A DNA stretch of 64,000 bases. Source: Microbacterium endophyticum (GTDB taxonomy: Bacteria; Actinomycetota; Actinomycetes; Actinomycetales; Microbacteriaceae). How positions within the stretch are numbered: position 1 is the stretch's first letter; every line of letters begins with the position of its first letter. The notes beneath the pieces are model-generated. The model was not told the origin of the DNA and ran no database searches. It worked only from the letters and a program-made list of their open reading frames with translations. Below are positions 54,982-63,997 of this stretch, piece by piece. The stretch is from contig NZ_CP049255.1 in the NCBI RefSeq assembly GCF_011047135.1, positions 2,418,001 through 2,482,000 on the forward strand, in the 5' to 3' direction. The translations under genes were made by a program, and so were the position numbers.

Positions 54982-55931
54982 GCGGAGCCGCGTCGTCACC
55001 TTTCCGAGTGCACGTGCGCGCTCCCGGAAAGATCAACGTGTTCTTCGAAGTCGGCGAAGTCGAGGCCGACGGGTATCACGACGTGGCGTCGGCATACCAG
55101 GCGCTTTCGCTCTACGAAGATGTCTGGGCAGAGCACTCGGATGACTTTTCGATTGAGGTGTCTGGGACTGTCGATGTCACGGGCGTCCCGCTCGATGCGA
55201 GAAACCTTGCGATGCGAGCCGCTCGGTTGCTCGCATCGACGACTGGTTATTCCGGGGGAGTGCACCTGACTATCCACAAGGCAGTGCCGGTTGCGGGTGG
55301 AATGGGTGGCGGTTCAGCGGATGCTGCCGGAGCGCTCGTCGCGTGCGATGCGCTGTGGGGCACGGGGCTTGCAATGAACGAACTTCACGAGCTCGCGGCC
55401 GAGCTCGGCGCCGACGTGCCATTCTCCCTTCTGGGTGGCACCGCGATCGGAACCGGCCGTGGTGACGAACTCAGCCCGGCCCTCGCCCGCGGGCGCTTCG
55501 AGTGGGTATTGGTCTCGAATACCCAGGGGCTTTCTACCCCCGCTGTGTACAGCGCCCTCGATGAATATCGTGCTCAGCGCGTGCTCGACATTTCGCCTGC
55601 GCCGCGCGCCCCGATGGTTCCTCCGGGCGTGATGCAAGCGTTGCGCGCGGGCGATCCCGATATGCTTGCTCTGCACGTGAGTAATGATCTTCAGGTTGCA
55701 GCGCTTGCGTTGCGTCCCGACCTGGCAGAGATCCTCGAACTCGGTGAACGTTCTGGAGCCCTCGCGGGTTTCGTTTCTGGGTCGGGCCCGACTCTTGCCT
55801 TCCTTGCACGAGATGAAGCATCTGCGCTTGATTTGCAGGTGACGTTGAGTGCCGCGGGATGTGACGCGCTTCGAGCGCATGGGCCGGTTCCTGGCGCGCG
55901 CGTACTCACCGACCCAACACCCCGGAGGTGA
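54978..55931 (+). CDS. ispE: 4-diphosphocytidyl-2-C-methyl-D-erythritol kinase
   Basis: 317 residues of the GHMP kinase family. IspE phosphorylates CDP-ME in the MEP isoprenoid pathway. Motifs: [13 protein letters not shown] (catalytic Lys and Asn), the glycine-rich ATP loop [17 protein letters not shown], and [11 protein letters not shown] near the C-terminus. Start overlaps the aldo/keto reductase stop as ATGA. Placing this essential gene in an operon behind a reductase rather than behind rsmA is unusual for actinobacteria. Confidence 0.95.
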   Translation: MSGAASSPFRVHVRAPGKINVFFEVGEVEADGYHDVASAYQALSLYEDVWAEHSDDFSIEVSGTVDVTGVPLDARNLAMRAARLLASTTGYSGGVHLTIHKAVPVAGGMGGGSADAAGALVACDALWGTGLAMNELHELAAELGADVPFSLLGGTAIGTGRGDELSPALARGRFEWVLVSNTQGLSTPAVYSALDEYRAQRVLDISPAPRAPMVPPGVMQALRAGDPDMLALHVSNDLQVAALALRPDLAEILELGERSGALAGFVSGSGPTLAFLARDEASALDLQVTLSAAGCDALRAHGPVPGARVLTDPTPRR

Positions 55932-55933
55932 CG

Positions 55934-57247
55934 ATGAATCTGACCACCGCACACCACGACGGCCCCGTCGATCAGCAGTCGAGCGAGAAGCTGGCACGTC
56001 GCGGTCTTGAACTGCGGCGCATGTCGAACGAAATGAAAGAGTTCGAGCCGTGGTTCGAAGCCGTATCTCGTGGTTTTCTCGACGCTGAGCCCACGGATGT
56101 GCAGCGCGACGCCACGCACGCACGTTTTGACTACCGCCGGCTCATCGGCGTCATCGACAGCACAGGCGTCATGCCGGAGATTCCGGTCGGTACCTTCGCT
56201 TCCTGGATTTCGGCGGTTTCGCTGCCCGGCGAACACGTGGTGACCACGTGCGCGATCAGCGATGTCACTGTCGCTCCCACTCATCGTCGCCGCGGAATTG
56301 CTCGCGCGATGATGGAAGGTGAACTTCGCCGCGCCGCCGCCGTCGGTATTCCGATGGCAACGCTCACCGTCACCGAGTCGAACATCTACGGTCGATACGG
56401 GTTCGCTCCCGCCGCGACCGCTGGTCGTTGGATCATCGATGCCAAGCGTGCGTCGTGGATCGGCCCGGATTATCCCGGTCGACTCGATTTCATCTCACGC
56501 GCAGCTTGGCGTGAGCTTGCGCCAGAGATTTTTGAGCGGGTTCGCCCCGGCCGTCCGGGCGAAGCAAAGATGCCCGGCGGATACTGGGACCGGTTCGCCG
56601 GAACTCGCCCCGACGTCGAGAAGCCGGGAAAGCGACGCGCGGTGCAGTACACCGACACCGAAGGTGTCGTACGGGGTGTTGCGCTATATGCGATCACCGA
56701 AAATAAAGAGGACTTCACGAAGTCTCATCTCGAGATTCTTTCTCTCATCTCGGATGACGATGCGGCGCACGGCGCGCTATGGCGATTCTTCATCGATCAC
56801 GATCTGATCGGTGAAATTCGAATGGACGAGGGCGGGATCCACGATCCGGTCTTGTGGATGATTTCTGATCAGAAGGCCGCGAAAGTAACACTTTTCGACC
56901 ACCACTATCTTCGTATCCTCGATCTCCCGGTTGTGTTGGCATCACGCACCTATGCCACGCCGGGTCGATTCCTGCTCGACATCTCTGACCCGCTCGACAT
57001 CACTGGCGGACGCTGGCTGATCGATATCGACGCGTCGGGTTCCGCTCAAATTTCGCCCGCCCCGAACGCTGTTCCGGACGGCGTGACAGAAGCGCGAATG
57101 GGAATCGGCGAGCTCGGAGCCATCATGGCTGGTCAGGTTTCCGCAGCGACCCTCGCGGCAGCTGGCCGAATCGAGACGACGGCTGCTGTCGCGCTGGCTC
57201 GTGCGTTCAGCTGGCACGAACAGGCTCGACTCAGTTTCGTCTACTGA
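55934..57247 (+). CDS. Eis-family GNAT N-acetyltransferase
   Basis: 437 residues from ATG 55934, which has GGAGG 5 nt upstream; a GTG at 55928 overlaps the ispE stop but its own ribosome site would be lost. The double-GNAT and SCP2-like Eis architecture is visible: AcCoA loop VAPTHRRRGIARAMMEGELRRAA, TESNIYGRYGFAPA with the catalytic Tyr, and the C-terminal SCP2-like domain ending in a carboxylate-bearing SFVY. Eis enzymes acetylate aminoglycosides and other amines at several positions; here the substrate is unknown. Confidence 0.9.
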   Translation: MNLTTAHHDGPVDQQSSEKLARRGLELRRMSNEMKEFEPWFEAVSRGFLDAEPTDVQRDATHARFDYRRLIGVIDSTGVMPEIPVGTFASWISAVSLPGEHVVTTCAISDVTVAPTHRRRGIARAMMEGELRRAAAVGIPMATLTVTESNIYGRYGFAPAATAGRWIIDAKRASWIGPDYPGRLDFISRAAWRELAPEIFERVRPGRPGEAKMPGGYWDRFAGTRPDVEKPGKRRAVQYTDTEGVVRGVALYAITENKEDFTKSHLEILSLISDDDAAHGALWRFFIDHDLIGEIRMDEGGIHDPVLWMISDQKAAKVTLFDHHYLRILDLPVVLASRTYATPGRFLLDISDPLDITGGRWLIDIDASGSAQISPAPNAVPDGVTEARMGIGELGAIMAGQVSAATLAAAGRIETTAAVALARAFSWHEQARLSFVY

Positions 57248-57279
57248 TACATCTCCTTACGGGCATCGGCGCGGAACGT

Positions 57280-57294
57280 ACACGATCATCGTGT
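57280..57294. promoter_or_regulatory. 15-bp palindrome upstream of the DUF427 gene
   Basis: ACACGATCATCGTGT is a perfect 15-bp inverted repeat in the 143-bp gap between eis and the DUF427 gene, in the place of an operator. Nothing in the window points to the regulator. Confidence 0.4.
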
Positions 57295-57390
57295 TTCGAG
57301 ACAAGTCCGCCCCGATGTCCGTTGGTGTCGGTAGCGTTGCAGTAGCCGACAACCGGGCGCACTTCTTACGTGCGTCTTTGGGAGGAAAAC

Positions 57391-57696
57391 ATGCAGGCAT
57401 TACTGGGCACGACGGTTCTCGCCGAGGCCGAAGAATCAGATCTCGTTCGTATTGAGGGCAACTGGTATTTTCCTCCCGCGAGTATCACGGAAGGCGTTCT
57501 CACTGAGAGCCCCACTCCCTACACCTGCCCCTGGAAGGGTGCGTGCCAGTATTACTCGGTCATCGACGGTGACGTTGTGCAGCAGGTGGACGCGGCATGG
57601 GCATACCTCACGCCGTTTCCTTCTGCCATCGAGCGAGTTGGGTCGGATTTCGCCGGGTACGTGGCATTCTCGCCACAGGTGAAGGTCGTCGCCTGA
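57391..57696 (+). CDS. DUF427 domain protein
   Basis: 101 residues from ATG 57391, which has a perfect GGAGG six nt upstream. The DUF427 signature is visible: VRIEGNWYFPPASI, TPYTCPWKGACQYYSV (with the two conserved Cys), AWAYLTPFPSAIERVGSDFAGYVAFSP. These small beta proteins are widespread in actinobacteria and their function is unknown. It is 28 bp upstream of the osmoprotectant ATPase and on the same strand. Confidence 0.92.
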   Translation: MQALLGTTVLAEAEESDLVRIEGNWYFPPASITEGVLTESPTPYTCPWKGACQYYSVIDGDVVQQVDAAWAYLTPFPSAIERVGSDFAGYVAFSPQVKVVA

Positions 57697-57724
57697 CGCT
57701 CGGAGCGTCGAACGACACTGCATC

Positions 57725-58552
57725 ATGATTGAGTTTCGGACTGTCACGAAGACATTCCCCGGTGGTACGAACGCCGTCGAAGAGTTTTCTTTGAAAATCC
57801 CCGCCCACACGACGACGGTGTTCGTCGGCTCTTCAGGGTGTGGAAAGACGACGCTGCTGCGGATGATCAATCGAATGGTCGAGCCGACCAGTGGTGCCAT
57901 CGAGATCGACGGTGACGATGTGTCATCCGGAAATCCTGTGGCCCTTCGTCGCCGAATCGGCTACGTGATGCAAAATGCGGGGCTCATGCCGCACTTCACC
58001 GTCGCCGACAACATCGCGACGGTGCCGGTACTCGGCGGTCAAAAGCGCGCGGCGGCGCGCGCCCGCGCCCTCGAACTCATGGACACCGTTGGCCTTGATC
58101 GCGCGATGGCAGACCGCTACCCGGCTCAGCTCTCGGGCGGACAACAGCAGCGCGTCGGTGTGGCGCGCGGACTCGCGGCCGACCCCAACATCTTGCTCAT
58201 GGATGAGCCGTTCGGTGCTGTCGATCCAATTGTACGAAGCGAGCTTCAGCAAGAGTTGCTGCGTTTGCAGAGCGACGTGGCGAAAACGATCGTGTTTGTC
58301 ACACACGACATCGACGAGGCGTTTCTTCTCGGCGACCAGGTAGTCATCCTCGAAAAGGGTGCACATGTCGCACAAGTGGGCAGCCCGAATGACATCATCG
58401 AAAACCCTGCGAATGATTTCGTTCGCTCTTTTATCGGAGCCGATAAAGGCAAGCGCGCGCTGCGGCTCAAGGCAACCAGCGGCGGCACTGTTGTCGTCGA
58501 CGGCGAAGGGCGCGCGCAGGGCGCACTCATTGAGGACGGCAGAAGCGGATGA
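57725..58552 (+). CDS. Osmoprotectant (OpuC/ProU-like) ABC transporter ATPase
   Basis: 275 residues. Walker A GSSGCGKTTLLRMI, signature LSGGQQQRVGVARGLA, Walker B ILLMDEPFGAVDPIVR. The sequence resembles OpuCA/ProV but stops about 100 residues earlier: the two CBS domains that sense ionic strength are missing, leaving a short variable tail. So activity control must come from elsewhere. ATG 57725 is 5 nt after GACACT and has no Shine-Dalgarno. It is the first gene of an ATPase-permease-permease-binding protein operon with 4-bp overlaps. Confidence 0.93.
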   Translation: MIEFRTVTKTFPGGTNAVEEFSLKIPAHTTTVFVGSSGCGKTTLLRMINRMVEPTSGAIEIDGDDVSSGNPVALRRRIGYVMQNAGLMPHFTVADNIATVPVLGGQKRAAARARALELMDTVGLDRAMADRYPAQLSGGQQQRVGVARGLAADPNILLMDEPFGAVDPIVRSELQQELLRLQSDVAKTIVFVTHDIDEAFLLGDQVVILEKGAHVAQVGSPNDIIENPANDFVRSFIGADKGKRALRLKATSGGTVVVDGEGRAQGALIEDGRSG

Positions 58553-59238
58553 GCTGGGTTTTTGACAACCTCGGTCTCATCGGAGAATTGACGCTGGTGC
58601 ACGTGCGCCAGAGCGTGATCGCACTCGTTATCGGCTTCGTGCTCTCGGTGCCGCTCGGGTGGGTTGCCTGGCGATACAAGATCGTGCGGAGCGGGATCAT
58701 CACGATCACCGGGCTGTTGTACACGATCCCATCGATCGCGCTCCTGCTTTTGCTGCCGCCGGTTCTCGGCTACCCGATTCTGAGCGAAGCGAACCTCATC
58801 GTCGCGCTCACGATCTACGCGTTGGCCATCCTCGTGCGGGCGGTGGCCGACGGCCTGGACTCTGTCGACCCCTCCGTACGCCAAGCCGCGATCGCTGTCG
58901 GCTTCGGCCCATTCCGTCGATTCTGGGCTGTGGAATTCCCACTCGCGGGCCCTGTGATCTTGGCAGGCCTTCGTGTGACCGCCGCGAGCACGGTTTCGCT
59001 CGCAACGGTCGGCATCCTCGTGGGAATCATCAATCTCGGCTACCTCTTCACGAATGGGTTGCAGCGGCGCATCGTTCCTGAAGTGCTCACGGGCGTGGTG
59101 GTCGTCATGGTTCTCGCCCTCGTCATTGACGCTGCGTTGGTGATTTTTGGCCGAGTTCTCATGCCCTGGGTACGCGCGCATCGATCGCGTTCACGATCCA
59201 GCGCTGCTCGCACTGTCGCGGCGGAGAAGACCGCATGA
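58549..59238 (+). CDS. Osmoprotectant ABC transporter permease 1
   Basis: 229 residues with five or six helices. BPD_transp_1 signature: ALAILVRAVADGLDSVDPSVRQAAIAVGFGPFRRFWAVEFPLAGPVILAGLRVTAASTVSLATVGILVG, where the EAA-like loop is followed by the usual GFGPFRRFW...P. It matches OpuCB-type permeases. It overlaps the ATPase end by 4 bp and the next permease by 4 bp, showing a polycistronic unit. Confidence 0.93.
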   Translation: MSWVFDNLGLIGELTLVHVRQSVIALVIGFVLSVPLGWVAWRYKIVRSGIITITGLLYTIPSIALLLLLPPVLGYPILSEANLIVALTIYALAILVRAVADGLDSVDPSVRQAAIAVGFGPFRRFWAVEFPLAGPVILAGLRVTAASTVSLATVGILVGIINLGYLFTNGLQRRIVPEVLTGVVVVMVLALVIDAALVIFGRVLMPWVRAHRSRSRSSAARTVAAEKTA

Positions 59239-59969
59239 ACTATCTCATCGAGGCGTTCGCGTGGATCTTCTCGCCGGATCGCTTTTCGGGAACGGTGCCG
59301 TTACCTGCGGCCCTCGCGCAGCAGCTCGGGTATACCGCTCTCGCCGTCCTCATCGCAGCACTCATCGCCATTCCGCTCGGCTGGCTCATCGGTCACACCG
59401 GCCGCGGACGAGAAGTTGCTGTTGCGGTGTCTGGGGCTGCGCGAGCTATCCCCTCATTCGGCCTGCTCGTTCTTCTGGTGCTCGTCCTCGGCGTCGTCAA
59501 GAAGCCGGAGGCGGCGATAATCACATTCGTCGTGCTGGCGATTCCCTCGATCCTCGCCGGCGCGTATTCCGGGTTCGAAGCCGTCGACCGGCGCACGATT
59601 GATGCGGCCCGCGCGCTCGGAATGACAGAGTGGCAAGTACTCTGGCGGGTTGAAGTGCCGCTGGGTCTTCCACTTCTCGTCGGCGGATTGCGCTCGGCCA
59701 CCCTTCAAGTCGTAGCGACCGTAACCATCGCCGCCTACGTCATGCCGGTGGGCCTCGGTCAGTACATCATCACCGGTTTGCAACTTCGCCAACTCGACGT
59801 TCTCATCGGCGGAGCAATACTTGTTGCAGCGCTTGCACTCGTGCTCGATGGACTGTTTGCATTCGCGCAGCGGCTCGTCGTTCCCACCGGAGTTTCGGCC
59901 GCCGCTCGAGTAAGCGCCGGTAAACCTCCGCGCGAAGTCCGAAAACGTTCGATGTCCACAAGCTCATAG
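59235..59969 (+). CDS. Osmoprotectant ABC transporter permease 2
   Basis: 244 residues. Same BPD_transp_1 type as the preceding permease: FGLLVLLVLVLG, FVVLAIPSILAGAYSGFEAVDRRTIDAARALGMTEWQVLWRVEVPLGLPLLVGGLRSATLQVVATVTIAAYVMPVGLGQYI. The two permeases form the heterodimeric channel of the importer (OpuCB/OpuCD type). A basic C-terminal tail follows the last helix. Confidence 0.93.
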   Translation: MNYLIEAFAWIFSPDRFSGTVPLPAALAQQLGYTALAVLIAALIAIPLGWLIGHTGRGREVAVAVSGAARAIPSFGLLVLLVLVLGVVKKPEAAIITFVVLAIPSILAGAYSGFEAVDRRTIDAARALGMTEWQVLWRVEVPLGLPLLVGGLRSATLQVVATVTIAAYVMPVGLGQYIITGLQLRQLDVLIGGAILVAALALVLDGLFAFAQRLVVPTGVSAAARVSAGKPPREVRKRSMSTSS

Positions 59970-60015
59970 AGCTCGCACCCACCGCACCCACTGCACCAAG
60001 AGAAAGAGAATCGAA

Positions 60016-60936
60016 ATGAAACTCTCACGTAAGAAGAGCGCCCTGGGCGTTGTCGGAATGACTGCTGTCGCGGCGTTGGCACTGGCGGGCTGCTCGTCGT
60101 CGGATCCTCTCGACAGTGGCGACTCCAGTTCGGCGAGTTCAGACACTATCGTGATCGGCTCCCAGGCCTACTACTCGAACGAGATCATCGCCGAGATTTA
60201 TGCTCAAGCCCTTGAAGACGGTGGATTCACGGTCGACCGTCAGTTCAACATCGGGCAGCGCGACGCGTATCTTCCGTCGTTGGAAAGCGGCGAGATCACG
60301 CTCTTCCCGGAGTACAGCGGAAACCTTCTGCAGTACTTCGAGCCAGACACCGAAGCTCGCACGTCCGACGACGTGTACGCGGCGCTCCAAGACGCGCTGC
60401 CCGACAACCTGACAGTGCTCGATCAGTCGAGTGCTACTGACCAGGATTCGTACACGGTTACCGGCGCGTTTGCCGAGGCGAACAACCTCGAATCGATCGG
60501 CGACCTCGCCAACGTCTCGGACACGTTGACGTTGGGCGGGCCCGCCGAACTCGCGGAGCGACCCTACGGGCCCACCGGACTGAAGGACGTATACGACGTC
60601 ACGGTCGATTTCACCGCTACCGGTGACACGACCGTCGACGATCTGATCGCTGGCACGATCGATATGGCGAATGTCTACACGGCAGATCCGCGCATCTCGA
60701 CAGACGACCTTGTGACGTTGGCGGACCCTGAAGGTCTCTTCCTCGCATCGAACGTCGTGCCGGTTGTCAACGCGGATGTCGCTGATGAGATCGCAAGTGT
60801 TATCAACGCGGTGAGCGCAGCTCTCACCCCGGAGGGCCTCGTGCAGCTGAACGTTGAAAGCACCGTCGACGAGATGTCATCCGCTGACATCGCTACTCAG
60901 TGGTTGACCGACAACGGCCTCATCGCGGGTTCCTAA
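60016..60936 (+). CDS. Osmoprotectant-binding lipoprotein (OpuCC/ProX-like)
   Basis: 306 residues. Lipobox LAGC (Cys25 or so) after a basic signal peptide; a Ser/Asp-rich linker follows. The OpuAC-type domain has IVIGSQAYYSNEIIAEIYAQALEDGGFTVDRQFNIGQRDAYLPSLESGEITLFPEYSGNLLQYF, matching ProX/OpuCC-like binding proteins of glycine betaine, choline or related compatible solutes. AAGAGAAAGAG precedes the ATG. It is the last gene of the operon, followed by a strong UUCG-loop terminator. Confidence 0.93.
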   Translation: MKLSRKKSALGVVGMTAVAALALAGCSSSDPLDSGDSSSASSDTIVIGSQAYYSNEIIAEIYAQALEDGGFTVDRQFNIGQRDAYLPSLESGEITLFPEYSGNLLQYFEPDTEARTSDDVYAALQDALPDNLTVLDQSSATDQDSYTVTGAFAEANNLESIGDLANVSDTLTLGGPAELAERPYGPTGLKDVYDVTVDFTATGDTTVDDLIAGTIDMANVYTADPRISTDDLVTLADPEGLFLASNVVPVVNADVADEIASVINAVSAALTPEGLVQLNVESTVDEMSSADIATQWLTDNGLIAGS

Positions 60937-60943
60937 CCCCACC

Positions 60944-60992
60944 GGGGGCCAGGCGGCAGTACTTCGGTACTACCGTCTGGCCCCCGCTCTTT
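60944..60992 (+). terminator. Intrinsic terminator of the osmoprotectant operon
   Basis: A 19-bp stem (arms 60944-60962 and 60967-60985; one A-C mismatch, one G-U) closes a UUCG tetraloop between C and G, the most stable loop type. A short T-rich tract (GCTCTTT) follows. Confidence 0.88.
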
Positions 60993-61018
60993 CCGTCGGT
61001 CGGTACGCTGGACGTAAT

Positions 61019-62818
61019 ATGGCGCATCTTCTCGGGGCCGAGGCCCTCCAGCTCGAATACCCGACCAAAGTCGTCTTCGACTCGATCTCTCTGGGGGTCA
61101 ACGAAGGCGATCGCATCGGAATTGTCGGCCGCAATGGCGACGGCAAGTCCAGTCTCATGGCGATGCTCGCCGGTCGTAAGAAGCCCGACGCCGGCCGCGT
61201 CACGGTGCGAAGCGGCGTACGCGTGGGTGTGCTCGACCAAGCTGACACCCTCGACGACGACGACACCGTCGGGCATGCCGTCGTAGGTGACCTCGAGGAA
61301 TACGAGTGGGCAGGAGATGCCCGCATCCGCGACATCATTGCGGGGCTCCTCGCTGATCTCGACTGGGGAAAGTCGCTGCGAGACCTTTCCGGTGGGCAGC
61401 GTCGTCGCGTGGCGCTTGCTCAGCTTCTCGCGGGCGATTACGACATCCTGGCGCTTGATGAGCCCACAAACCACCTCGACGTCGAGGCGATTACGTGGCT
61501 GGCTGAACACCTCATCCGGCGCTGGCCCGCATCGAGCGGTGGGCTCATGGTCGTGACGCACGATCGGTGGTTCTTGGATGCCGTCTGCACGGTGACCTGG
61601 GAAGTGCACGATCGTGTCGTTGACCCGTTCGAGGGTGGCTACGCCGCCTATATTCTGCAGCGAGTCGAGCGTGACCGGCAGTCCGCGACCATCGAAGCCC
61701 GTCGTCAGAATCTTGCGCGCAAAGAGTTGGCATGGCTTCGACGGGGAGCGCCCGCGCGCACGACAAAGCCGAAGTTTCGCATTGATGCAGCGAACGAACT
61801 CATTTCAGATGTCCCAGAGATTCGTGACCCCGTAGCGCTCCAGTCGCTCGCTGTCGCACGCCTCGGAAAGGATGTCGTCGACCTGCTTGACACCGGCGTC
61901 TCATACGGCGACCACGAAGTGCTGCGTGATGTCGAGTGGCGGCTCGCACCGGGGGAGCGCACCGGAATACTTGGCGTCAATGGTGCGGGTAAGTCGACGC
62001 TCCTCGGCCTTATCTCCGGCGACATCGAGCCAACAGTTGGTCGGGTCAAGCGAGGCAAGACTGTCCAGGTCGCGACGCTCACGCAGCGGCTGGATGAGCT
62101 CGAACAGCACCTCAACGATCCGGTGCGCGTCGTCATCGCGAGTCTTCGAACGACATACGCCTTCGGATCCGGCTCGAAGTCACAAGAACTCACCCCAGGT
62201 CAGTTGCTCGAGCGTATGGGTTTCTCGACCGCTCAGTTGTCTACACCCGTGAAAGATCTCTCGGGAGGCCAGAAGCGTCGCCTTCAGCTGCTGCTTATTC
62301 TGCTCGAGCAGCCCAACGTGCTGATTCTCGACGAGCCTACAAACGACCTCGACACCGACATGCTCGCTGCCATGGAAGACCTGCTCGACTCCTGGCCGGG
62401 AACACTGATCGTGGTCTCTCACGATCGATACTTTCTTGAGCGCGTCACCGATCAGCAGTATGCGATTCTCGGTGGGCGGCTGCGTCACCTCCCCGGAGGT
62501 GTCGACGAGTACCTTCGACTTCGCCACCTCGAGCAGACGACAGGCGGTTCGTCCGGATCGACCTCATCGTCGACGCCGAGTGCGACTCCTGCCCTCTCAG
62601 GCGCGGATGCTCGCGCAGCACAAAAAGAGGTGTCATCTCTTGAGCGTCGATTGATGAAGATCGACAAACAGGTTTCGGCTGCACGAACAGCGCTTGCTGA
62701 CCGCGACCAATCCGACTACGAAGGTCTTGCCGCCGAGATGGCCAGAATCTCGGGCCTTGAGGCTGAACGCGACGACATCGAGGAGCGTTGGTTCGCACTC
62801 ACCGAGCAGATCGGCTGA
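61019..62818 (+). CDS. ABC-F family ATPase (Uup/EttA-like)
   Basis: 599 residues, two ABC domains without membrane helices. Domain 1: Walker A GRNGDGKSS, signature LSGGQRRRVALAQLL, LALDEPTNHLD. Domain 2: [36 protein letters not shown]. The linker between them has the Uup/EttA-like arm, and the C-terminus has a Ser-rich spacer and coiled coil (KEVSSLERRLMKIDKQVSAARTALADRDQSDYEGLAAEMARISGLEAERDDIEERW), characteristic of Uup. The family works on ribosomes (translation quality control) or in DNA precursor processes; antibiotic resistance is not implied. It is 9 nt after TACGCT, a nearly leaderless start. Confidence 0.95.
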   Translation: MAHLLGAEALQLEYPTKVVFDSISLGVNEGDRIGIVGRNGDGKSSLMAMLAGRKKPDAGRVTVRSGVRVGVLDQADTLDDDDTVGHAVVGDLEEYEWAGDARIRDIIAGLLADLDWGKSLRDLSGGQRRRVALAQLLAGDYDILALDEPTNHLDVEAITWLAEHLIRRWPASSGGLMVVTHDRWFLDAVCTVTWEVHDRVVDPFEGGYAAYILQRVERDRQSATIEARRQNLARKELAWLRRGAPARTTKPKFRIDAANELISDVPEIRDPVALQSLAVARLGKDVVDLLDTGVSYGDHEVLRDVEWRLAPGERTGILGVNGAGKSTLLGLISGDIEPTVGRVKRGKTVQVATLTQRLDELEQHLNDPVRVVIASLRTTYAFGSGSKSQELTPGQLLERMGFSTAQLSTPVKDLSGGQKRRLQLLLILLEQPNVLILDEPTNDLDTDMLAAMEDLLDSWPGTLIVVSHDRYFLERVTDQQYAILGGRLRHLPGGVDEYLRLRHLEQTTGGSSGSTSSSTPSATPALSGADARAAQKEVSSLERRLMKIDKQVSAARTALADRDQSDYEGLAAEMARISGLEAERDDIEERWFALTEQIG

Positions 62819-62824
62819 GCGAAA

Positions 62825-63355
62825 TCAGTGAATCACATACTCCAAGAGAATGATGAACAGTCCGAGTAATGCGGTTCCGGCGGCCCCTAAGAGTCTCACG
62901 ACGACGTGTGCGCCACGCTTGGCATAGGCGGAGTATCCCAGCAGCGCGAGCATGGCTACAGCAACCCACATCGACGAGATGTAGGCGTTGTCGGCGGAGG
63001 CACCCTGAATTCCAGCGACGACCAAAACGAGGGTCGTAGGAATTGAGGCGTACAGCATGCCTGAGGCGTGAGCGATCCCGTGACGAATTGCTCGCCACAG
63101 TCCGTGCTCGCCGTGCGACGTGAGCGTATGAGCGAAGACGTGGGCAATAAAGAAAACGATCAGGGTGCCCACCGCGGTGTCGAGCATGTCCCATGCATCG
63201 CGGGCGTGATCTGAAGCGATCGTAATGAACGCCGTAAAAACGATGAGTCCGTACACAGCGGGCGCGCTGCGAAAACGGCTATCGAACCAACGGCCGAAGC
63301 TTCTGGCATCTTTCGCTGGCTTGGGCTCTCTTGAGGGACGATCGCTTGCGCTCAT
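62825..63355 (-). CDS. Polytopic membrane protein of unknown function
   Basis: 176 residues with four helices after a hydrophilic N-terminal region (PSREPKPAKDARSFGRWFDSRF). Helix 2 carries an AHVFAHTL/SHGEHGLWRAIRHGIAHASG stretch with several His residues. No family assignment is possible. It shares a 4-bp ATGA overlap with the MarR gene upstream, so the regulator and this protein form one operon. Confidence 0.85.
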   Translation of the reverse strand: MSASDRPSREPKPAKDARSFGRWFDSRFRSAPAVYGLIVFTAFITIASDHARDAWDMLDTAVGTLIVFFIAHVFAHTLTSHGEHGLWRAIRHGIAHASGMLYASIPTTLVLVVAGIQGASADNAYISSMWVAVAMLALLGYSAYAKRGAHVVVRLLGAAGTALLGLFIILLEYVIH

Positions 63356-63849
63356 GAATCGAAGCCCATACTGAGCTTGCGAAGAAGTCCGGCGAGACGG
63401 TCGCGGTCGCCTCGCGACAGCGCGCCGAGCAACACCGACTCTGCATCGACGAGGCGAGTGATCGCTGCATCGACTCGAGTCCGACCGTTTCCTGTGAGGA
63501 TGACGAGAATACTTCGCCCGTCGACAGGATCTGCTTCGCGCCTGACGAGCCCGCGATCAACGAGCCGGTCGATGCGGTTGGTCATCGTTCCGCTCGAAAC
63601 CAGGGTCTGTTGGAGCAACGACTTGGGGCTCATCTGAAAAGGTTCTCCGGCGCGTCTCAGCGCCGAGAGGACATCCCACTCCCACGGTTCCAACTCGCTC
63701 CGGCGGAATGCGTCACGTCGTGCCCGGTCGAGGTGCCGAGATAGTCGGTCGACACGCGAGAGAACTTCAAGCGGAGAGAAGTCGAGATCGGGCCGTTGGC
63801 GCACCCAGGCACCAACGATTCTGTCGACTTCGTCGGTGTCGTGCGTCAT
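63352..63849 (-). CDS. MarR-family transcriptional regulator
   Basis: 165 residues with the winged helix of MarR: DVLSALRRAGEPFQMSPKSLLQQTLVSSGTMTNRIDRLVDRGLVRREADPVDGRSILVILTGNGRTRVDAAI. A long N-terminal dimerisation helix precedes it (RVDRLSRHLDRARRDAFRRSELEPWEWDVLS). The ligand is unknown. GAGGGAC lies just upstream of the ATG. It is coupled to a membrane protein gene, a common arrangement for MarR regulation of a transporter or efflux-like target. Confidence 0.93.
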   Translation of the reverse strand: MTHDTDEVDRIVGAWVRQRPDLDFSPLEVLSRVDRLSRHLDRARRDAFRRSELEPWEWDVLSALRRAGEPFQMSPKSLLQQTLVSSGTMTNRIDRLVDRGLVRREADPVDGRSILVILTGNGRTRVDAAITRLVDAESVLLGALSRGDRDRLAGLLRKLSMGFDS

Positions 63850-63925
63850 GTCCCTCTTATCGTCGTCGCTGCAACTTCTTCAGATTCTGGCAGACTGGAG
63901 GTAGTGGCGCCCTCGGACGCCGCGG

Positions 63926-63997
63926 TCCGCTGTGGTGTAACGGCAGCACGACAGCCTTTGGAGCTGTTAGGTCTAGGTTCGAATCCTGGCGGCGGAG
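63926..63997 (+). tRNA. tRNA-Gln (anticodon TTG)
   Basis: Cloverleaf folds by eye: acceptor TCCGCTG pairs with CGGCGGA (63990-63996), the anticodon stem ACAGC/GCTGT encloses loop CTTTGGA with anticodon TTG at 63958-63960, and the T stem-loop CTAGG-TTCGAAT-CCTGG is standard. The discriminator is G; CCA is not encoded. It decodes CAA (and CAG by wobble). Confidence 0.95.
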
